The notes under the pieces were generated by a model. It saw only the letters and a list, made by a program, of their open reading frames with translations. It ran no database searches and had not been told where the DNA came from. A stretch of DNA of 64,000 nt from Stenopsyche tienmushanensis (Eukaryota > Arthropoda > Insecta > Trichoptera > Stenopsychidae). Position 1 is the stretch's first letter. Each line of letters starts with the position of its first letter. This document shows positions 1-12,841 of this stretch, in pieces. The position numbers were made by a program, and so were the translations under genes. Where the stretch lies: the NCBI GenBank assembly GCA_008973525.1, contig WACJ01000084.1:372001-436000 (forward strand). The letters run 5' to 3'.

Positions 1-2204
1 AAAATATTGTATATATGGTAAAATCGTTTTAGAACGAGTCTAAATATTGTGTGCTTATAGAATGTTAGATATTAATCTTATAAATTGGGTTATGTTGTGG
101 AAGTTCGTGATAATTATTTGAACAAATTTAATTTTTCCAGGCAAAAACGGAAACGGCGTTATAAGCTAAATATGTAACTTGATATTAAAAAAATGTGACC
201 TAGGAAAAGCTCTCAAATATTCGACAAAAAATGGTCGTAAAAATTAATGCCGGTTGAAAACATACAAGTTTCCCATGGCTATGAAATTATAATAGATATT
301 TTATTTTCATTATACTAGAATTGTAAATGTAGACTTTAACTTATTTTCTCGTTTTTCATATGAAGTTATATACGCAATATCTCGAGTGGCTTTGTGTTAA
401 GTGAACTCTGAATTTTATAGTGTTGGATTGTTTTTGTACTTCCTACACAATGAGAGTGTTCCTAAAGCTATTTATCATTATTAAATATTATAGCGAGATT
501 CTAAAATACATGGAAAAATTGTTTTCTTTCTTTATGTTTGTATATACAGTTCGAGAATTGGATATTACTTCCATATTATATGGCATTTCTACAATACGGT
601 TATAAAAGTGCTAGTACTGCAAACAAGACTTACCCAGATGCCACAATAATACTAATTTTATAACTCATTACATCAAATAAGCCAAGGAGTCATAGAAATG
701 CATTATGATGTTGGCGTGTATAAGTCTCATTACTTTATTCATTATAAAATAAAAATAATAACATAGATTGTATGCTGAAATAAGTTTTAGTTAAATCCAT
801 AGTTAATGTAATATAAATATTTTATTGCATCTCCACAGAAAGCAATTTCTACAGTTGGGTGATTTGTGGGCTTAAAATATGGCTGATGACCACAATGCCT
901 GTATGAAAACCCACACTAAGTTTCTTCTTAACCGAAGCTTAATCCACTGCATTAAGTTTACGTGACCACTTTTAATTAATGTGGTTATTTATGCCTGCGA
1001 CTTGTGTAGGCGTTCATCTAAAATCAAGTAAAAAATGTTATTTGAATATAAATTCACAGAAACAAGCGTTCCTTGAAGTCCACACGCTTTTATTTTAATT
1101 TTGCCAATGATGATGTCCTTATAGAAATTAAATTTCAGTTTGTATTGATATGCATTTACTTTCGTTCCATTTGATACAATTATGCATTATAGAGATTCGT
1201 TGATTCAATTACTATTAAAGTATTCAGCATTAATGCATTATACGACGGATGTACCCAAAAATTAATGAGTATGTGCTATGGCGAAAAAAAAATCAATAGA
1301 AATTCGCATACAAATTGACCATATTGTGATATTTGCATTGCTTTTGCAGGTGTATTTAATTCGCACCATAAGAGCTTAAAAGCTTAGCTTGTAATAGTTG
1401 TTGCTTTGCAATTTAAATTAAAACAAACAAATTTAATATGAAGCTCATTTTAATAAGCAAAGGATGTTAATTGTGTTTAAATATTTTTGACCTAATTTCA
1501 TTCTTGTTTTATGCTTGAGTAAATTATAAATGAGCCTGTTTATGAATGGGAAATAACATTTTTTTTATTGCAAAAAAATGTGAGGGGGAACAAGATCATG
1601 TTAATTAATTTTTGGCGCAATTAACATTGTAATGAAAATATAGCAAAAGATAAAAAATAAAAGTGAGCGCAATTATTTTCTCGTTTCCTTTTTATAAAGG
1701 ATGGACTAATTTATCTTTTATGGGCCCGAATATTTTCTCATTATGAAGGATTCCAAGAAAAAATCTCGTATTTATCTAGAACGAGCAGGATGATGGAAAA
1801 TGACAGAGTAAAATCCTTTGATCCTATGACTTAAAAAGGTACCCTGAACTCTTCCAAGACTCATCGGCTTAATTGAAGTCATATTTACGAGACTAAATTA
1901 ATTTCGATTCATTCGTACATGCGTCTGGTAGAAAATGTTGGTTGAAAATCGGAAGTAAAGGGCTATAATAAGCAAACTATTAATTTCAAGTAATAATGAA
2001 AACATGGATAGAGCAATATATAATAGTTATAATCTATATACAGGCATAAACACTTCCATAAAACAAACTCGATAATTTTAATATTTTTGAAAAATGAGAA
2101 TTTTCGATTTAATTTCTCAAATTTCTCGAGAAATTTTGATAAACAAAAAAATATATGTACGGCAGGACAAGCACTTATCAATAGAATTTCTTAATGCTTC
2201 AATG
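1..2204. other. AT-rich non-coding stretch
   Basis: I see no convincing gene here. Open frames are short, begin at chance ATGs and encode Phe/Ile/Tyr/Lys-rich peptides as expected of AT-rich DNA. I noticed no tandem array and no transposon end before the mariner at 2207. Confidence 0.6.
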
Positions 2205-2206
2205 TA

Positions 2207-2796
2207 TTAGGTTGTCCCATAAGTTTCTTTCGCAAATTAACACAGATCTAATCATAGCCATGGTTGAAGAAAACCCGCGATATACTGTTCGCGAAATAGC
2301 TAACAAGTTAGAAATTCCACGAACTTCCGTCCATAATCATCTGACAAAATTGGGCTACATCAATCGTTCTGATTTGTGGCTTCCTCATGAACTGACTGAC
2401 TCAAATAAACTTCAACGTATTTCAACATGCGATCTTCTTCTCCAACGACATAATAGCCAACCTTTTTTCAAGAGACTTGTCACTACCTCATCTTTTCCTC
2501 ATCCTTCATATTCTCCGGAAATTGCCCCTTCAGATTATTATTTATTTCTTTCATTAAAAAAAATCTTTACGTGGTAAAAATTTTAATTCAAAAAATGATA
2601 TAAAAATGTACCTTGATCAATATTTTGCCAACAAACCTGGGAAATTTTGGCAAGAAGGAATTATGAGGCTTTCGGAGAGATGGAGAGATGTAATAAACAG
2701 AATGGATAATTTATTATTCAATAAATTGTAATGTAATACAAATTGTTTTGTTTTTTTCTTAATATGAAAACGAAAGAAACTTATGGGACACCCTAA
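2207..2796 (+). mobile_element. mariner A: internally deleted mariner transposon with intact ends
   Basis: This is a 590-bp Tc1/mariner-superfamily element. The two ends are inverted repeats of 26 bp (2207-2232 and 2771-2796) that differ at a single position; the left one starts TTAGGTTGTCCCATAAG. TA dinucleotides flank both ends (2205-2206 and 2797-2798), the target duplication expected of mariner. The interior encodes both flanks of a transposase on the plus strand but lacks the middle, so full-length relatives (typically about 1.3 kb) have lost more than half their length here. The near-identical ends suggest a fairly recent copy that could only move with help from a transposase made elsewhere. 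Subfamily is not assigned. Confidence 0.93.
2236..2731 (+). pseudogene. mariner A transposase remnant (catalytic core deleted, frameshifted)
   Basis: The reading frame begins inside the DNA-binding region: a second helix-turn-helix (ending around SVHNHLTKLGYI), then the mariner signature WLPHEL, then FFKRLVT. In intact mariners that last motif leads into the first catalytic Asp. The sequence then jumps directly to HPSYSPEIAPSDYYLF, which carries the third catalytic Asp of the D,D34D triad. The first and second catalytic acidic residues are therefore missing. A frame change near 2560-2578 creates a stop, after which the C-terminus (for example QYFANKPGKFWQEGI and RLSERWRDVI) resumes one frame over and ends at the TAA at 2729-2731. 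No active protein can be made. The N-terminal helix-turn-helix is also gone. Confidence 0.9.
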
Positions 2797-2798
2797 TA

Positions 2799-5700
2799 TA
2801 TAAAAAGTATTTTGAATGCTTTATTTATAGCCAAGCGATAATTCAACATGTTTTTCATTTCGATATGTCAATTCTATATACAGAACACACATTTAAATTT
2901 CACTATGTGATAATCATAGACCATTGTACACACGTTGTATCATCTGTCATTATGCTGCTGAGGTTAATTCAAATTTATTCGCGAATTTGATATAAATTCC
3001 AATATTATTCCTTCTTTGATATTGTATACTTGTTATATTCAATGCTTGTAAAATTTTAATTAAATTAAGACACATAATGCAATTTTTTTAAAATTCTTTC
3101 TCCATAGTTTAGTTAATAAAACAAAAATGAATCAATGTACAAATATTCGACCTATTTGAGGTATCATATCGGGTGCTTGAGATACTAAGAATGGAGCTTT
3201 GTCTATAAAGCAGCTTATTGAATATTTGTGGTGGTGGTATTTTTGGATCAACAACTAAAATCGATGTGCTCGAATATAAATTTTGTGGATTGTAAGTGTT
3301 AATTGTATTACAATTTCAAGTTTATGTATTTCAAGTATGTTTATAAATTGCATTGAAATAAAAGTCATTAATGAACACGCCAAAAAGCAATCCTTCATCA
3401 TAAGGTTATCAATTAAATATATTATGCTTTTAAATTATTTCAAAATACTCTAATATGGATTAAATTTGGCTTTGTGTGCATTTAATCCAGGCAATATATT
3501 TTTATTCATCTCTATCCCATGCAGTATAAAGTATGGTTGAACGCTTTTAGAGATTTAAAAGGAAGTCTTCCCTCTAACACACCATGGAGCGCAATTGTAG
3601 CTTTCCATCGAGACAGGACTGCAAAGCGCATTTTTGAAAATCCAAATTTTACAACAATGTGGTATTTTTCGCTTTACTGACCTCAGGATATGTCATAAAG
3701 AAAATTCTTCAGCGGATAGATGCTCGGATAAAAATTTCCACAATGCAATGCAACAATGAAATGAATTCCCACGTTTCTCTATAAAATATCGCGAAAATTC
3801 AACACCGCGCAAACACCAACGCCAAATAAGCAATTTAACGATGGCGATAATATTTTGTACTGGAAAATTATAGGAAAGTGTAAAATCGTCACAATGAAAG
3901 CGTTCGTTAGTGCTTCGACGTGGATGTTTCAAGGCTTTAGTGGAAATTGCGTAAAATTCGAAATACATCTCAGCATCGTTATCATTATTTGCTCGAGGGT
4001 AAATATTTAAGACATTTACCTGAAAATAACATAACTTAGACATCAAGTTAGCAAATAATCGTCGACATTAATAAGATTTAATTTAATAATTATTGTTAAA
4101 ATGTATGTACGAAAACTTTAAATAAATGGGATCAAAGAAGCAGATATTCCTGAACAAATAATACTCATAATATGAAATATTTTTTACTTCAATGATTCTG
4201 ATTAAAACAAAATTAACTACATGTTGAAATGTCTCAAGGCTTCAAATAAATATCATCGTAGTAATTATATTTTTTTACGTATAAAAAAATAACTTGAGAC
4301 CGTATTTAAACATTTTTGAATTTATTCAGCGATATTTGATTAATATGATACAAATTCCATAATGTAATAATGTACCGAATTTCTTATTGTTACACAAAAA
4401 ATAATTCAATATCATGTTGTCTGAAAAGCATATTTTATTAAGAGATGAAATGATCTAAAATTTGATAATTCAATTTAAAAAAAATCTAGATGTGTACTAA
4501 TTAAAGATGGTAAATAATATTATATTTAATATTATTTTGCAATTTTTCTAGTATCATCCATCTTTTATATAGCAACTAAAATTTAATTAATCCTATAAAG
4601 ATATTTTTTTCAAGTTTTAATAATAAAGATAAAATTATAGTAAAATGCATTAGTATATGTAATACATCATTCAATAACTTGTGTATTGTTTTCTTATTTT
4701 TAATATTTTTTTTATGCGATTTTGTTTTTAAAATCCATGAAACGTATCTTCACTTTTTGCATCTTCACTATGTAAGCCATAGCTTTTTTGTGCGATTTTC
4801 TGCGAAACGCGTCTACTGCACAAAAAGTTGTATTTCAAATTTTTTACAATAAGTTTAAGCAAAAAAAAAATCTTGTATTTTCTAATTTAATCACAACACT
4901 CTAGATTTGTATGAATTTTTATGCAATTTTACCAAAGAAAAGGATATAAAAAACACATTCATACAAATATTTTGTATTGATGGTGCAAAAGCAGTGAAAA
5001 GAACTGTTTAAAGCATTCTACATGTTGAAATGGAAGTAAAATATGAGGTAGCATTCATATCTAACTTTAGAATATTTTTATTATTTCGAGCATTCTGAAG
5101 AATTAACGAAAGACATAATATTTGTTTTTGAATGGTCTTTTCTTATTGAAATGAATATGTAAGTTTTTCTATTGTAAACAGAAAGGAGGCTTTAGTTATA
5201 CACATAAATATTACGAAACGATTTTAAACGTATATTTATTGCTTTTATTCAAAGCGATATCCGCAATAAATCTCCCAAATGTTTTCATATTGATTCCAAT
5301 CGAAAATTATCCGTATCCTATTCGGCTTATGTTTAATGAATTATTAAAAGGATGAAACATTAATTTCATATTGTTGGCTATGAAAATAAATTTGTTTCAT
5401 CTAGACGAGCTGATCAGCTTACGACCATTCCTTTTAGGTCCTATCTGAGATAAATGAACAAAGCTAATTTTAACGAAGCCAGAAAAACCATTGTCTCGAA
5501 AATAAAATTAAGACCTCTAAGAAGATTCCGGTTCGTCGGAAGTCGAAGATAAAAATGGGGAAAAATAAATATAAGAAATATTGAGATGTCGTGATCTCTA
5601 TTATTTTTCGAATGATTACTGAAAGAGAAAGGGTTTCGCAGTCCTTTTTCGACAAATTTGGAGGCCATTTTCCGGCATTTTAATTCATCCAATTATCTTG

Positions 5701-6841
5701 AATGATCATTACACGGATTCAATATTTTTAGAGAGCATATTCAACTTAAATTAACCCAAATAATTGAACATTTGAATAATAAATCCGATAATGTAATGTA
5801 TATTATACGACGTGATGATATATAAGGGTTAGAGCCCCACTTGAGATGAAATCATCGATTTGATGTGGATAATTTGAAATCAGTGATGTAATTTGTACAA
5901 ATAAAATCATGTTATAATAGATACATATTTAATTATAAATTGACAGGCATTTACGTTTATATGATTTGGATCATTTTAAAAAAACTGCATATTACATCAA
6001 CGTTTAATCTCGATCTCGATAAATGCGCTTCCGTAGATGAAAAACCCTTTTCCGTGAAAAATTTTCATATCACACAAACAAAATGAAAAAAATCGGGTTG
6101 AAAAGCTGCCAGCGTAAGGAAAAATTTCAACGAGCAACCAAAAATTTCACCGAAAATCATGAATAATACAATAGTTTTCAATCGTAACTTCATTGAAAAT
6201 ATTGAAATTTTATCAATATCTCTCGTCGGTCGCCTCATCTCTTAATTTTTATACAAACGTTCGATAATATCCGCTGTTATACACTTGGGTGGTCAACCGT
6301 TTCAAATTAGGAGGGACTGTTCTACCTTTTTGCGTTTCGTCGCTTTTTATAAACATCCCAAATGCGTCCCATTTTTTTTTATAAAATTACCCCTCCGTTC
6401 TAGTTTTATATTAAAGAGAAATGTATTAGTGTATTGGATAAAACTATGGAGATAAAAACGACAAAAGATTAATCACTTCAAGATATCAACAATGAGCGAA
6501 AAGCAGAAAAAGGCATGGACGCATATCCAATTTAAAAAAAGACCAATCAATATTTCATTATAGCAGTGTTCATATTTATGTTTAAATGTAAATTTGTTAT
6601 TCTTCTGTTCTAGTTTAGGAATAAAAATGATTATTTGCAATATTTAACCGACAAAGTAAATGCTTGTAAATTGTATCATTAATTACAGTAAGCACAATAA
6701 TGGCGACTCGAAATGAACAGCAACTTTCTTACAAATATTTTGGAATGGAAAACTCTCTGCATCAAAATCGTCTTGGATCAATAAATATTTATAATCTAGT
6801 AATACAGTCAACAGCATTTAAATCTTCCAATAATTTTGATC
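2799..6841. other. AT-rich non-coding stretch with one weak ORF
   Basis: I found no recognisable gene. A 117-codon minus-strand ORF at 3693-4046 lies in a patch with more G and C and more CG dinucleotides than its surroundings. Its product matches no family I know and has no repeats or obvious domain, so I treat it as unassigned. A shorter minus-strand ORF at 5441-5692 is hydrophobic and looks like chance. Confidence 0.5.
3693..4046 (-). CDS. unassigned 117-aa ORF, probably not a gene
   Basis: The frame opens with Met-Met-Ser and runs 117 codons without recognisable motifs. It is one of the longest non-transposon ORFs in the window and sits in a local island with somewhat higher GC. Against a real gene: the amino-acid mix is rich in Phe, Cys and Trp, as often seen in antisense or chance frames, and there is no sign of flanking exons. 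It could equally be a conserved non-coding island that happens to be open. Role unknown. Confidence 0.12.
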   Translation of the reverse strand: MMSKLCYFQVNVLNIYPRANNDNDAEMYFEFYAISTKALKHPRRSTNERFHCDDFTLSYNFPVQNIIAIVKLLIWRWCLRGVEFSRYFIEKRGNSFHCCIALWKFLSEHLSAEEFSL

Positions 6842-7000
6842 AGTGAGTGATTATTCCTCCAACTAATTCCTCTTCGGTTATAACGTCATGGGTAAATAAT
6901 TCTTCGATATCCTTATCATTTCAATTTTCAAACCCTTCTCCCAATGATTTTGATGAATCAATAATTTGTGAAATTTCATTATTTCTGGATGTAACACCAG
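6842..7000 (-). pseudogene. pogo/Tigger-like transposase C-terminal fragment
   Basis: Read on the minus strand, this segment gives EISQIIDSSKSLGEGF, one in-frame stop, then DKDIEELFTHDVITEEELV. This resembles the region downstream of the DDE core in Tigger/jerky-type (pogo) transposases, where an acidic VEELLESH...ELTNEEL-like motif is typical. The stop and the absence of the upstream catalytic core mark it as a decayed scrap. The plus-strand ORF over the same bases is a shadow of this frame. The assignment rests on this motif only, and I could not find element ends. Confidence 0.5.
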
Positions 7001-10000
7001 TATCATTTGAAACTTTGCAACAAACATAAATTGAGGGATGATTGTATATTCACACATCGTCAATTTGATGAAAATGTGATGAAAAATATTTAAAAAAATT
7101 GTATAATTATATTCTCACGAAATGGATTTAAAGCCATATTTTATACAGCGTGGGATCACAATTTTGTACTCGTATATATTTAGCTTTTGATAAAAAACTG
7201 GTGATCATATTTGTATGTGTTTTTCATGTATACAAGTACAAAGAGCTGAAATGAAATGATCACTTATATGATTTTTTTCATTAAAAATCGAAAAAGATTT
7301 TTGCCAAATATTTATGTTGGGAAATCATCGTGCTTGGAAGGAACTCGAATATCTCAAGTCTAGAAATGGCACCGAAACGCAAACAATGTTAATGAAATTA
7401 AGAAGTTTGTCGGATTGAATTGATTAATACATAAGGGGATAAAATGTGAAGGATTTGGACGGAGCTTTTATTTTGCAGCAAAAGTTTGTTGTGCTATTTA
7501 TATTCATAAACCGTGGAAGAAAATTAATTTTGAGATTTTCGGCAGCTGAGAAAATTTAAACGATATTAAAAGTCTAGAAAATTAAATAGTATGATATCAA
7601 TTATGCTTCAATTTCTTATAATTTATGTCTTTTGTAAGCTTTGAAAATTCTTCCGCAAAGATCCCTTTTTGAAAATTTGAAAGATATTATATTAATATCA
7701 ATAATGTAGCTGTTAAAAAAAACATTTTTTTATAAAACGAAAAATATCCTTTAGTTTTATAAATAACATTGTATGAAGTTTTTTTTCCTTTTTTGTGGTT
7801 TTTTCAACACAAAGTAGGTTGGGTGTGTCGGAGTAGTTTATTCTAGCCCCGAAGGAATTATACCGATGTACAATTCGCACTACTCTAAAGCTGTTGAAAG
7901 ACATTCTATTTCTTTTCAAGACTTTAATATGAACTATCACCTTGGTGTAATACAAAAAATAAATGGAATACTGAAAATATTTTACATACAAAAAATGAAA
8001 GTATCAAATTTATATCTGTTATCTTTTTTTTAAAAGATAAAGGATTTTCATTTGGTGGCTTCTTTTTTTATTATTTTAAGTATGATCTATTGGGAAGTAG
8101 CGAAGTTAAAATTACTTTTATATGGTGTTTTAGTTATTGTTGCAAATTAGCTGTCTGCTTTATTAATCTTTTCAGAATTTATTTATTTTTAAATCCAAGA
8201 ATTCATGCTAAGCCTCGATCGAATTGATCAATCAGAAATATTTAATACTTTGAATTTCCCAAATGCATTGGTACTATGTACATATTTTTTAAAATCTGAA
8301 TTTGCACCTAAAGTTTTACAATGGAAGCACAGATTATTAACCTACTACATATTTTTTTACGGAAATAAAATTGTTTTCATATTTACAACTCGTGGTCAGA
8401 TTTTATCATATTTTTTTCATGAATTTTGATTTGATGATTGCGACAATCTTAAATAGATACGATGGATTTGGTATCATGATTTAATGGTTAAAATAATTAG
8501 AAGGTGGTTTTAAATACCTTATAAGCGATAGATAGAAGGATCTATGTTAAAATACAAGATGATCGTTCATTGTTCATTACCATTTTAACCACTTCGTAAG
8601 TCATAACCAATTAATAAACGTGATTCTTTGAATTTTGTGAAATATAACGAAAGAATATCGTAATCAATTAATAAAATGAAACACTACCCTTAAAAATGAA
8701 TCATGGATGTTTTCATTGCACGCGATCACATAATGGGTTAATGAACCACCGCATGTTGAAATAATTAAATTGGGTTGATATTAATATGCATTCACTATAT
8801 TTTCTTATCATGAATTATTGTTTCCATTCTTAAATGGCAAATTTTAAAAATTAATGGATTCGATGCCGTAATAACTCGAATCTCGTATATTTTTACATTG
8901 TGTAAATTTTAATAATCAAAGTCTTTTTTTAAATGTTTCTTTTCTCTAAAGTTATTTTTAACACAAAGTGGCGTTTGAGTAAAATTAATTTAAGCTAAGA
9001 CATTATGAAGCTGTGGCTTGCACACATATAAAATTTGTGTGCAGATAAGTGTATATTAACCGTTCAAAAAAATCCTTCGGAGAAGTGAATATCAAAAATG
9101 AATCCTAAGAAATGCATACAATCATACGTTGGTTACAAACAACATTTTAGGACAGGGTTTTTAATAGCCCACACAAGCTTTGATTTTATTTTTTGTGTGT
9201 GTTGATTCTCTTGAGTTTCAAATTGTATGACATATTATATTCTTATTTACATTTAATTGATTGCAACTGTATGAAAAAATGTAATGAACAAATGCTTTTA
9301 AACTAAAAAGTGTCCGACTAAATACATCATAAATCATTAATACAAAACGGATCGCATGTTTGTAAACCGTTTTAATCACATCCATAAATATTTAAATAAA
9401 GCTTGATATTAAATTGCATCAATTTCGGAAGATTTGAGTAATCGAATATTGCTTAACTAATAATGTTTATTTAGATGTTGACTAGCTTAATTATCTATTT
9501 GTGAGTTATCTCTCCTGATATTTCATGTTTCTGATACTCACAGTTATTTATGAATTCAATGACCTTTTCGATTATGTAAATTTATTCATTAATGGTTTCA
9601 GAGCGAATTAAACTTGTCTTATTATAGTTTATAAGATCGATATTGTAACATTCTTCATATATTTTGTAGGAACTTTTTTTTTCCATTTTTTCATTATTCA
9701 TTGTATAAATGCTGATATTATAATAAAAATAAATTCAAATTTTCAAGAAGAAAACAATTTGGGTCAATTGAATCATTCAAAATAAATACATTTTATCAAA
9801 CGCTTTTCAACATTTATTGATCTGGAGATTACATAATGTTGCAAATTTTTAACGTATGTTTGTTGATGACATCTGACATGTGTAAATGCAAATGTCTGCT
9901 TTTCTAGAAGGCGATGTCCTTTGGGAAAATCGGATGATGTTGCTCGTAATATCGTTTGGATATCTCCCCCCGGGGTTTGATGGGTTGGATTGCGGTTCAT

Positions 10001-11917
10001 TAAACTCGATGTTTGAAGTTTGTTTTATTTGAGGTGGGTTTTTCTAAGGTGTAAAATCATACATGTAGTATAAAAAGGGATCGTTTTATGTTTGTAGAAA
10101 AAAACAGAAATATCATACAAACGACGTGAATTTAAGTAGGACGAACGCAGATAGCTTGAGGCATAGCTAAAACGTGCTGGATTTAAATAGAAATTTCGTG
10201 AATTTTATTTCGCCTATAGGCTTTTTGTTTGGTTTTGTTAAAGAGTATTTTACGTATTTAAATAATACGTTATTTAAAAATATTTCTCTTTTTCTCTTTG
10301 AACTACATAAAATTTAAGTATACTCAATAATTGTCTATAATTTAGAGATCTGATAATATTTTTACAAAAGTTATTCATATATATTCACAAATAGTATTTC
10401 GATATTAAAATTTATTATCAAGCCAATTGTATTACATAATTTCAACTTTTGTGCATGCAAAAATATAGAATCATCTTTGAAGATTAATGACACACGCAAG
10501 TCACACAAAGATTATAATCAAAAAATAAACTATGATTGAATTTTTAGTGATTATGTATAGAATCTATAATTAATTTCCATAATCCACTATTAAAACAATG
10601 TAATTAAGTTTCAAAACACTTTCTACCTTAATTAATTTAAGAATACAGTTTTATAGGCTAAATAAATCTTAAAAGGGGACGGATCTTGAAGTAGTAGATT
10701 CACCCTTCATTCGTAGCTTTTTGTTATTAATTATGCTAATGATTTTATCTACAAGGCTTATTTTTAAATCAAAATATATTTTTTAATTTTTTTTTCAGGA
10801 ATTACAGTTTATAAATCGGACACAATTCATATTGAAAAGATTAATATCTTACAAATTAACGATAATATAATAAAACTAGAATGTATACTTTTAATTAAAA
10901 TATGAAATCTATAATTGATGTTGCTCGGACACGAACTTAGGTTTGTAAAGGTGATATACCTTTGAATTATTTTCATAAGATAACGAAACCAAAGAGCCTT
11001 TTCTTAATGGAGTCACATCAAATAAAAAAATGTTTGAAAATGCTTTCATACTACATTTTTCAAGCAACAGAGCATTGTCGTATCACATTGCCGTTATACA
11101 TCCCTTGGTCTGAATAAAAACAGCAAAGAGTTCCCTAGTCATGAATTAAACAAAAAGCATCCAAGAAGGCTTGAAATAAAGATTAAATCTATATTTTGTA
11201 AGTAAAAAGCTTTGATGTTTAGATTTTTTAATTTTCATAATGAAAAAAAAATCATCTCAGATATATAGTATTCAATTTCAAATATTTTACATTACTTTCA
11301 ATCGAGAAAAAAATCATAATAATACCCTCTTACAAGCAAAAATTATTATTTCAACATGGATAAACACATTAGTTGGCTGTTTTTCGTCTTTTTGAAGAAA
11401 GCTTAAAACGTGTCGAATTTAGGTGAATGTGCGTTATTAAATTATGTCTTTGTTTTCAAGAATGCGCTCATTCAGTTGGAGGTACTTTATGTAAATATCG
11501 AGTCGACATTCCGCACGAAGACTTGCGCTTACGTCGAATTTAATTTGTTTACAAAAATAATTATTTTTGTGTATTCTTCATGTAAATCTGTGGAACTTTT
11601 CGTGCTGCTTAAAAAAATAATCCTTTAAAATAACAAGGAGGTGCTTTATTCATCCATATGGATGACTCAGCACTTAAGATATCCTTTCCGTAATTATTTT
11701 TTGGGGCGAAGATAATTAATTTTATTATTTTTATATTAAAAAAAGGCTGAAGCATCACAAGGAAAGACAATTTGGAATAAATGTGATAACGTGGAAATTT
11801 ACGACTGCATTGTCATGATATTTATTTGATACTGTCGCAAACGCAACGTTATGGAATTAAAATGATTCTGATTAATCTTGATACTAAAAATGTGATGTAG
11901 CAGTGATATTGAAATAG
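7001..11917. other. AT-rich non-coding stretch
   Basis: No gene is supported. A simple hairpin lies at 8019-8040 (arms TTATCTTTT and AAAAGATAA around four T). Another is at 10252-10270 (arms ACGTATT and AATACGT). A 75-codon minus-strand ORF at 9773-10000 has a more balanced composition than most, but no recognisable motif. Confidence 0.5.
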
Positions 11918-11925
11918 GTTACGAT

Positions 11926-12833
11926 TAGGGAATCAAATCCCGAGCCAAAAGTTCAATCTCGGAATTTCGGGATTGCATCAGACCATTTCGGGATCCCGGG
12001 ATCGGGATTTTCAATAGTTTAAGATTTTAAATTGATAAATTTGATCAAAAATTACTCATAAGTCCATTTGATTAATATAAAAAAATGATTTGAAGGCGAA
12101 TGAATTTTATTTATTTAATAAAACACTAAAAAAATCAAATATTATTTTGAAAATATGCTCGAAGTAGCATTAAACATCGAGTGTTTCGTCATTTAGTCTG
12201 GATTTGATTTTGGCTGAAAATGCACGCTCAGCCTCCACACTAGTTCGAGTTGATGACCAATGTGACTGATAAAATTCCTTTCTGCTGAGACACGGACTAA
12301 AATTTGCAAAATTCCCGATTTCCTGATTATTTATTTTCGTCGCTGCAGATGAATACTTATATACTATAATACTTTGTTGTGATTCGTAATTATAATACGG
12401 AGGAATACATAAATTTTGAACCCCATATCTATTTTACTTCATATCGATATTCCCATTATTAGACTCGAGGTGTAGTAAATACATCACCGGTAGGGAAAGG
12501 TTAATGTAACAATTTGAAAAACACATATGTATTGTATGTATGTAAACATAGATTAGACAGTTACTGCCTCTAGGTGTCGCCTAAGCTTGCAAATCAGTAG
12601 TTACGCCACTGTTTCCAAGCGTCCAGATTTCGGCGAGAATGTCTCGATTTAGTAGCCGTCAAAGTGCTGGTGAGGTGTACGATTTTTATTAGATAAAAAT
12701 TTCAATCCCTTTTTCCAATTTCAAAATTTCATTCCCAATCCCAATCAATTTTTCGAGATTACGTTTACTAATCCCGGGATTCACGAGTACTTAAAACTGT
12801 CCGGGATCCCCGATCCTGCAATTGGATTCTCTA
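11926..12833 (-). mobile_element. hAT-superfamily DNA transposon, internally deleted, with 8-bp target duplication
   Basis: This is a 908-bp element. An exact 8-bp direct repeat GTTACGAT flanks it (11918-11925 and 12834-12841), the target-site length characteristic of hAT transposons. The termini are short inverted repeats, TAGGGAATCAAAT at the left and TAGAGAATCCAAT (reverse-complemented) at the right, matching at 11 of 13 positions. Both subterminal zones are dense in GGGAT/ATCCC motifs in opposite orientations, as often seen where hAT transposases bind. The interior keeps a minus-strand remnant of the hAT C-terminal dimerisation domain, which sets the strand given. Most of the transposase is gone, so the copy is non-autonomous. 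Confidence 0.88.
12140..12270 (-). pseudogene. hAT transposase C-terminal (hATC dimerisation) domain relic
   Basis: The minus-strand frame reads TRTSVEAERAFSA, then KIKSRLNDETLDV, then a stop at 12170-12172, followed by CYFEHIF. This follows the hATC consensus, in which a Ser-x-x-x-Glu-Arg-x-Phe-Ser block is followed by a spacer and an Arg-Ser-Arg-Leu block. Compared with usual members, the spacer between the two blocks is several residues short, which suggests a small in-frame deletion. The DDE core and zinc finger are absent from the element. It is not functional. Confidence 0.85.
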
Positions 12834-12841
12834 GTTACGAT

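Noticed and set aside
420..605. 61-codon plus-strand ORF
   Set aside because: Phe/Ile/Tyr/Leu-rich, with no motif and no splice context; typical chance frame in AT-rich DNA.
5441..5692. 83-codon minus-strand ORF with a hydrophobic half
   Set aside because: Overlaps another open minus frame at 5470-5655; composition fits chance and no family is recognisable.
6847..7029. 60-codon plus-strand ORF
   Set aside because: It is the opposite-strand shadow of the pogo/Tigger-like fragment read on the minus strand.
9773..10000. 75-codon minus-strand ORF with fairly balanced composition
   Set aside because: No motif, no flanking exon signals, and nothing to connect it with a gene.
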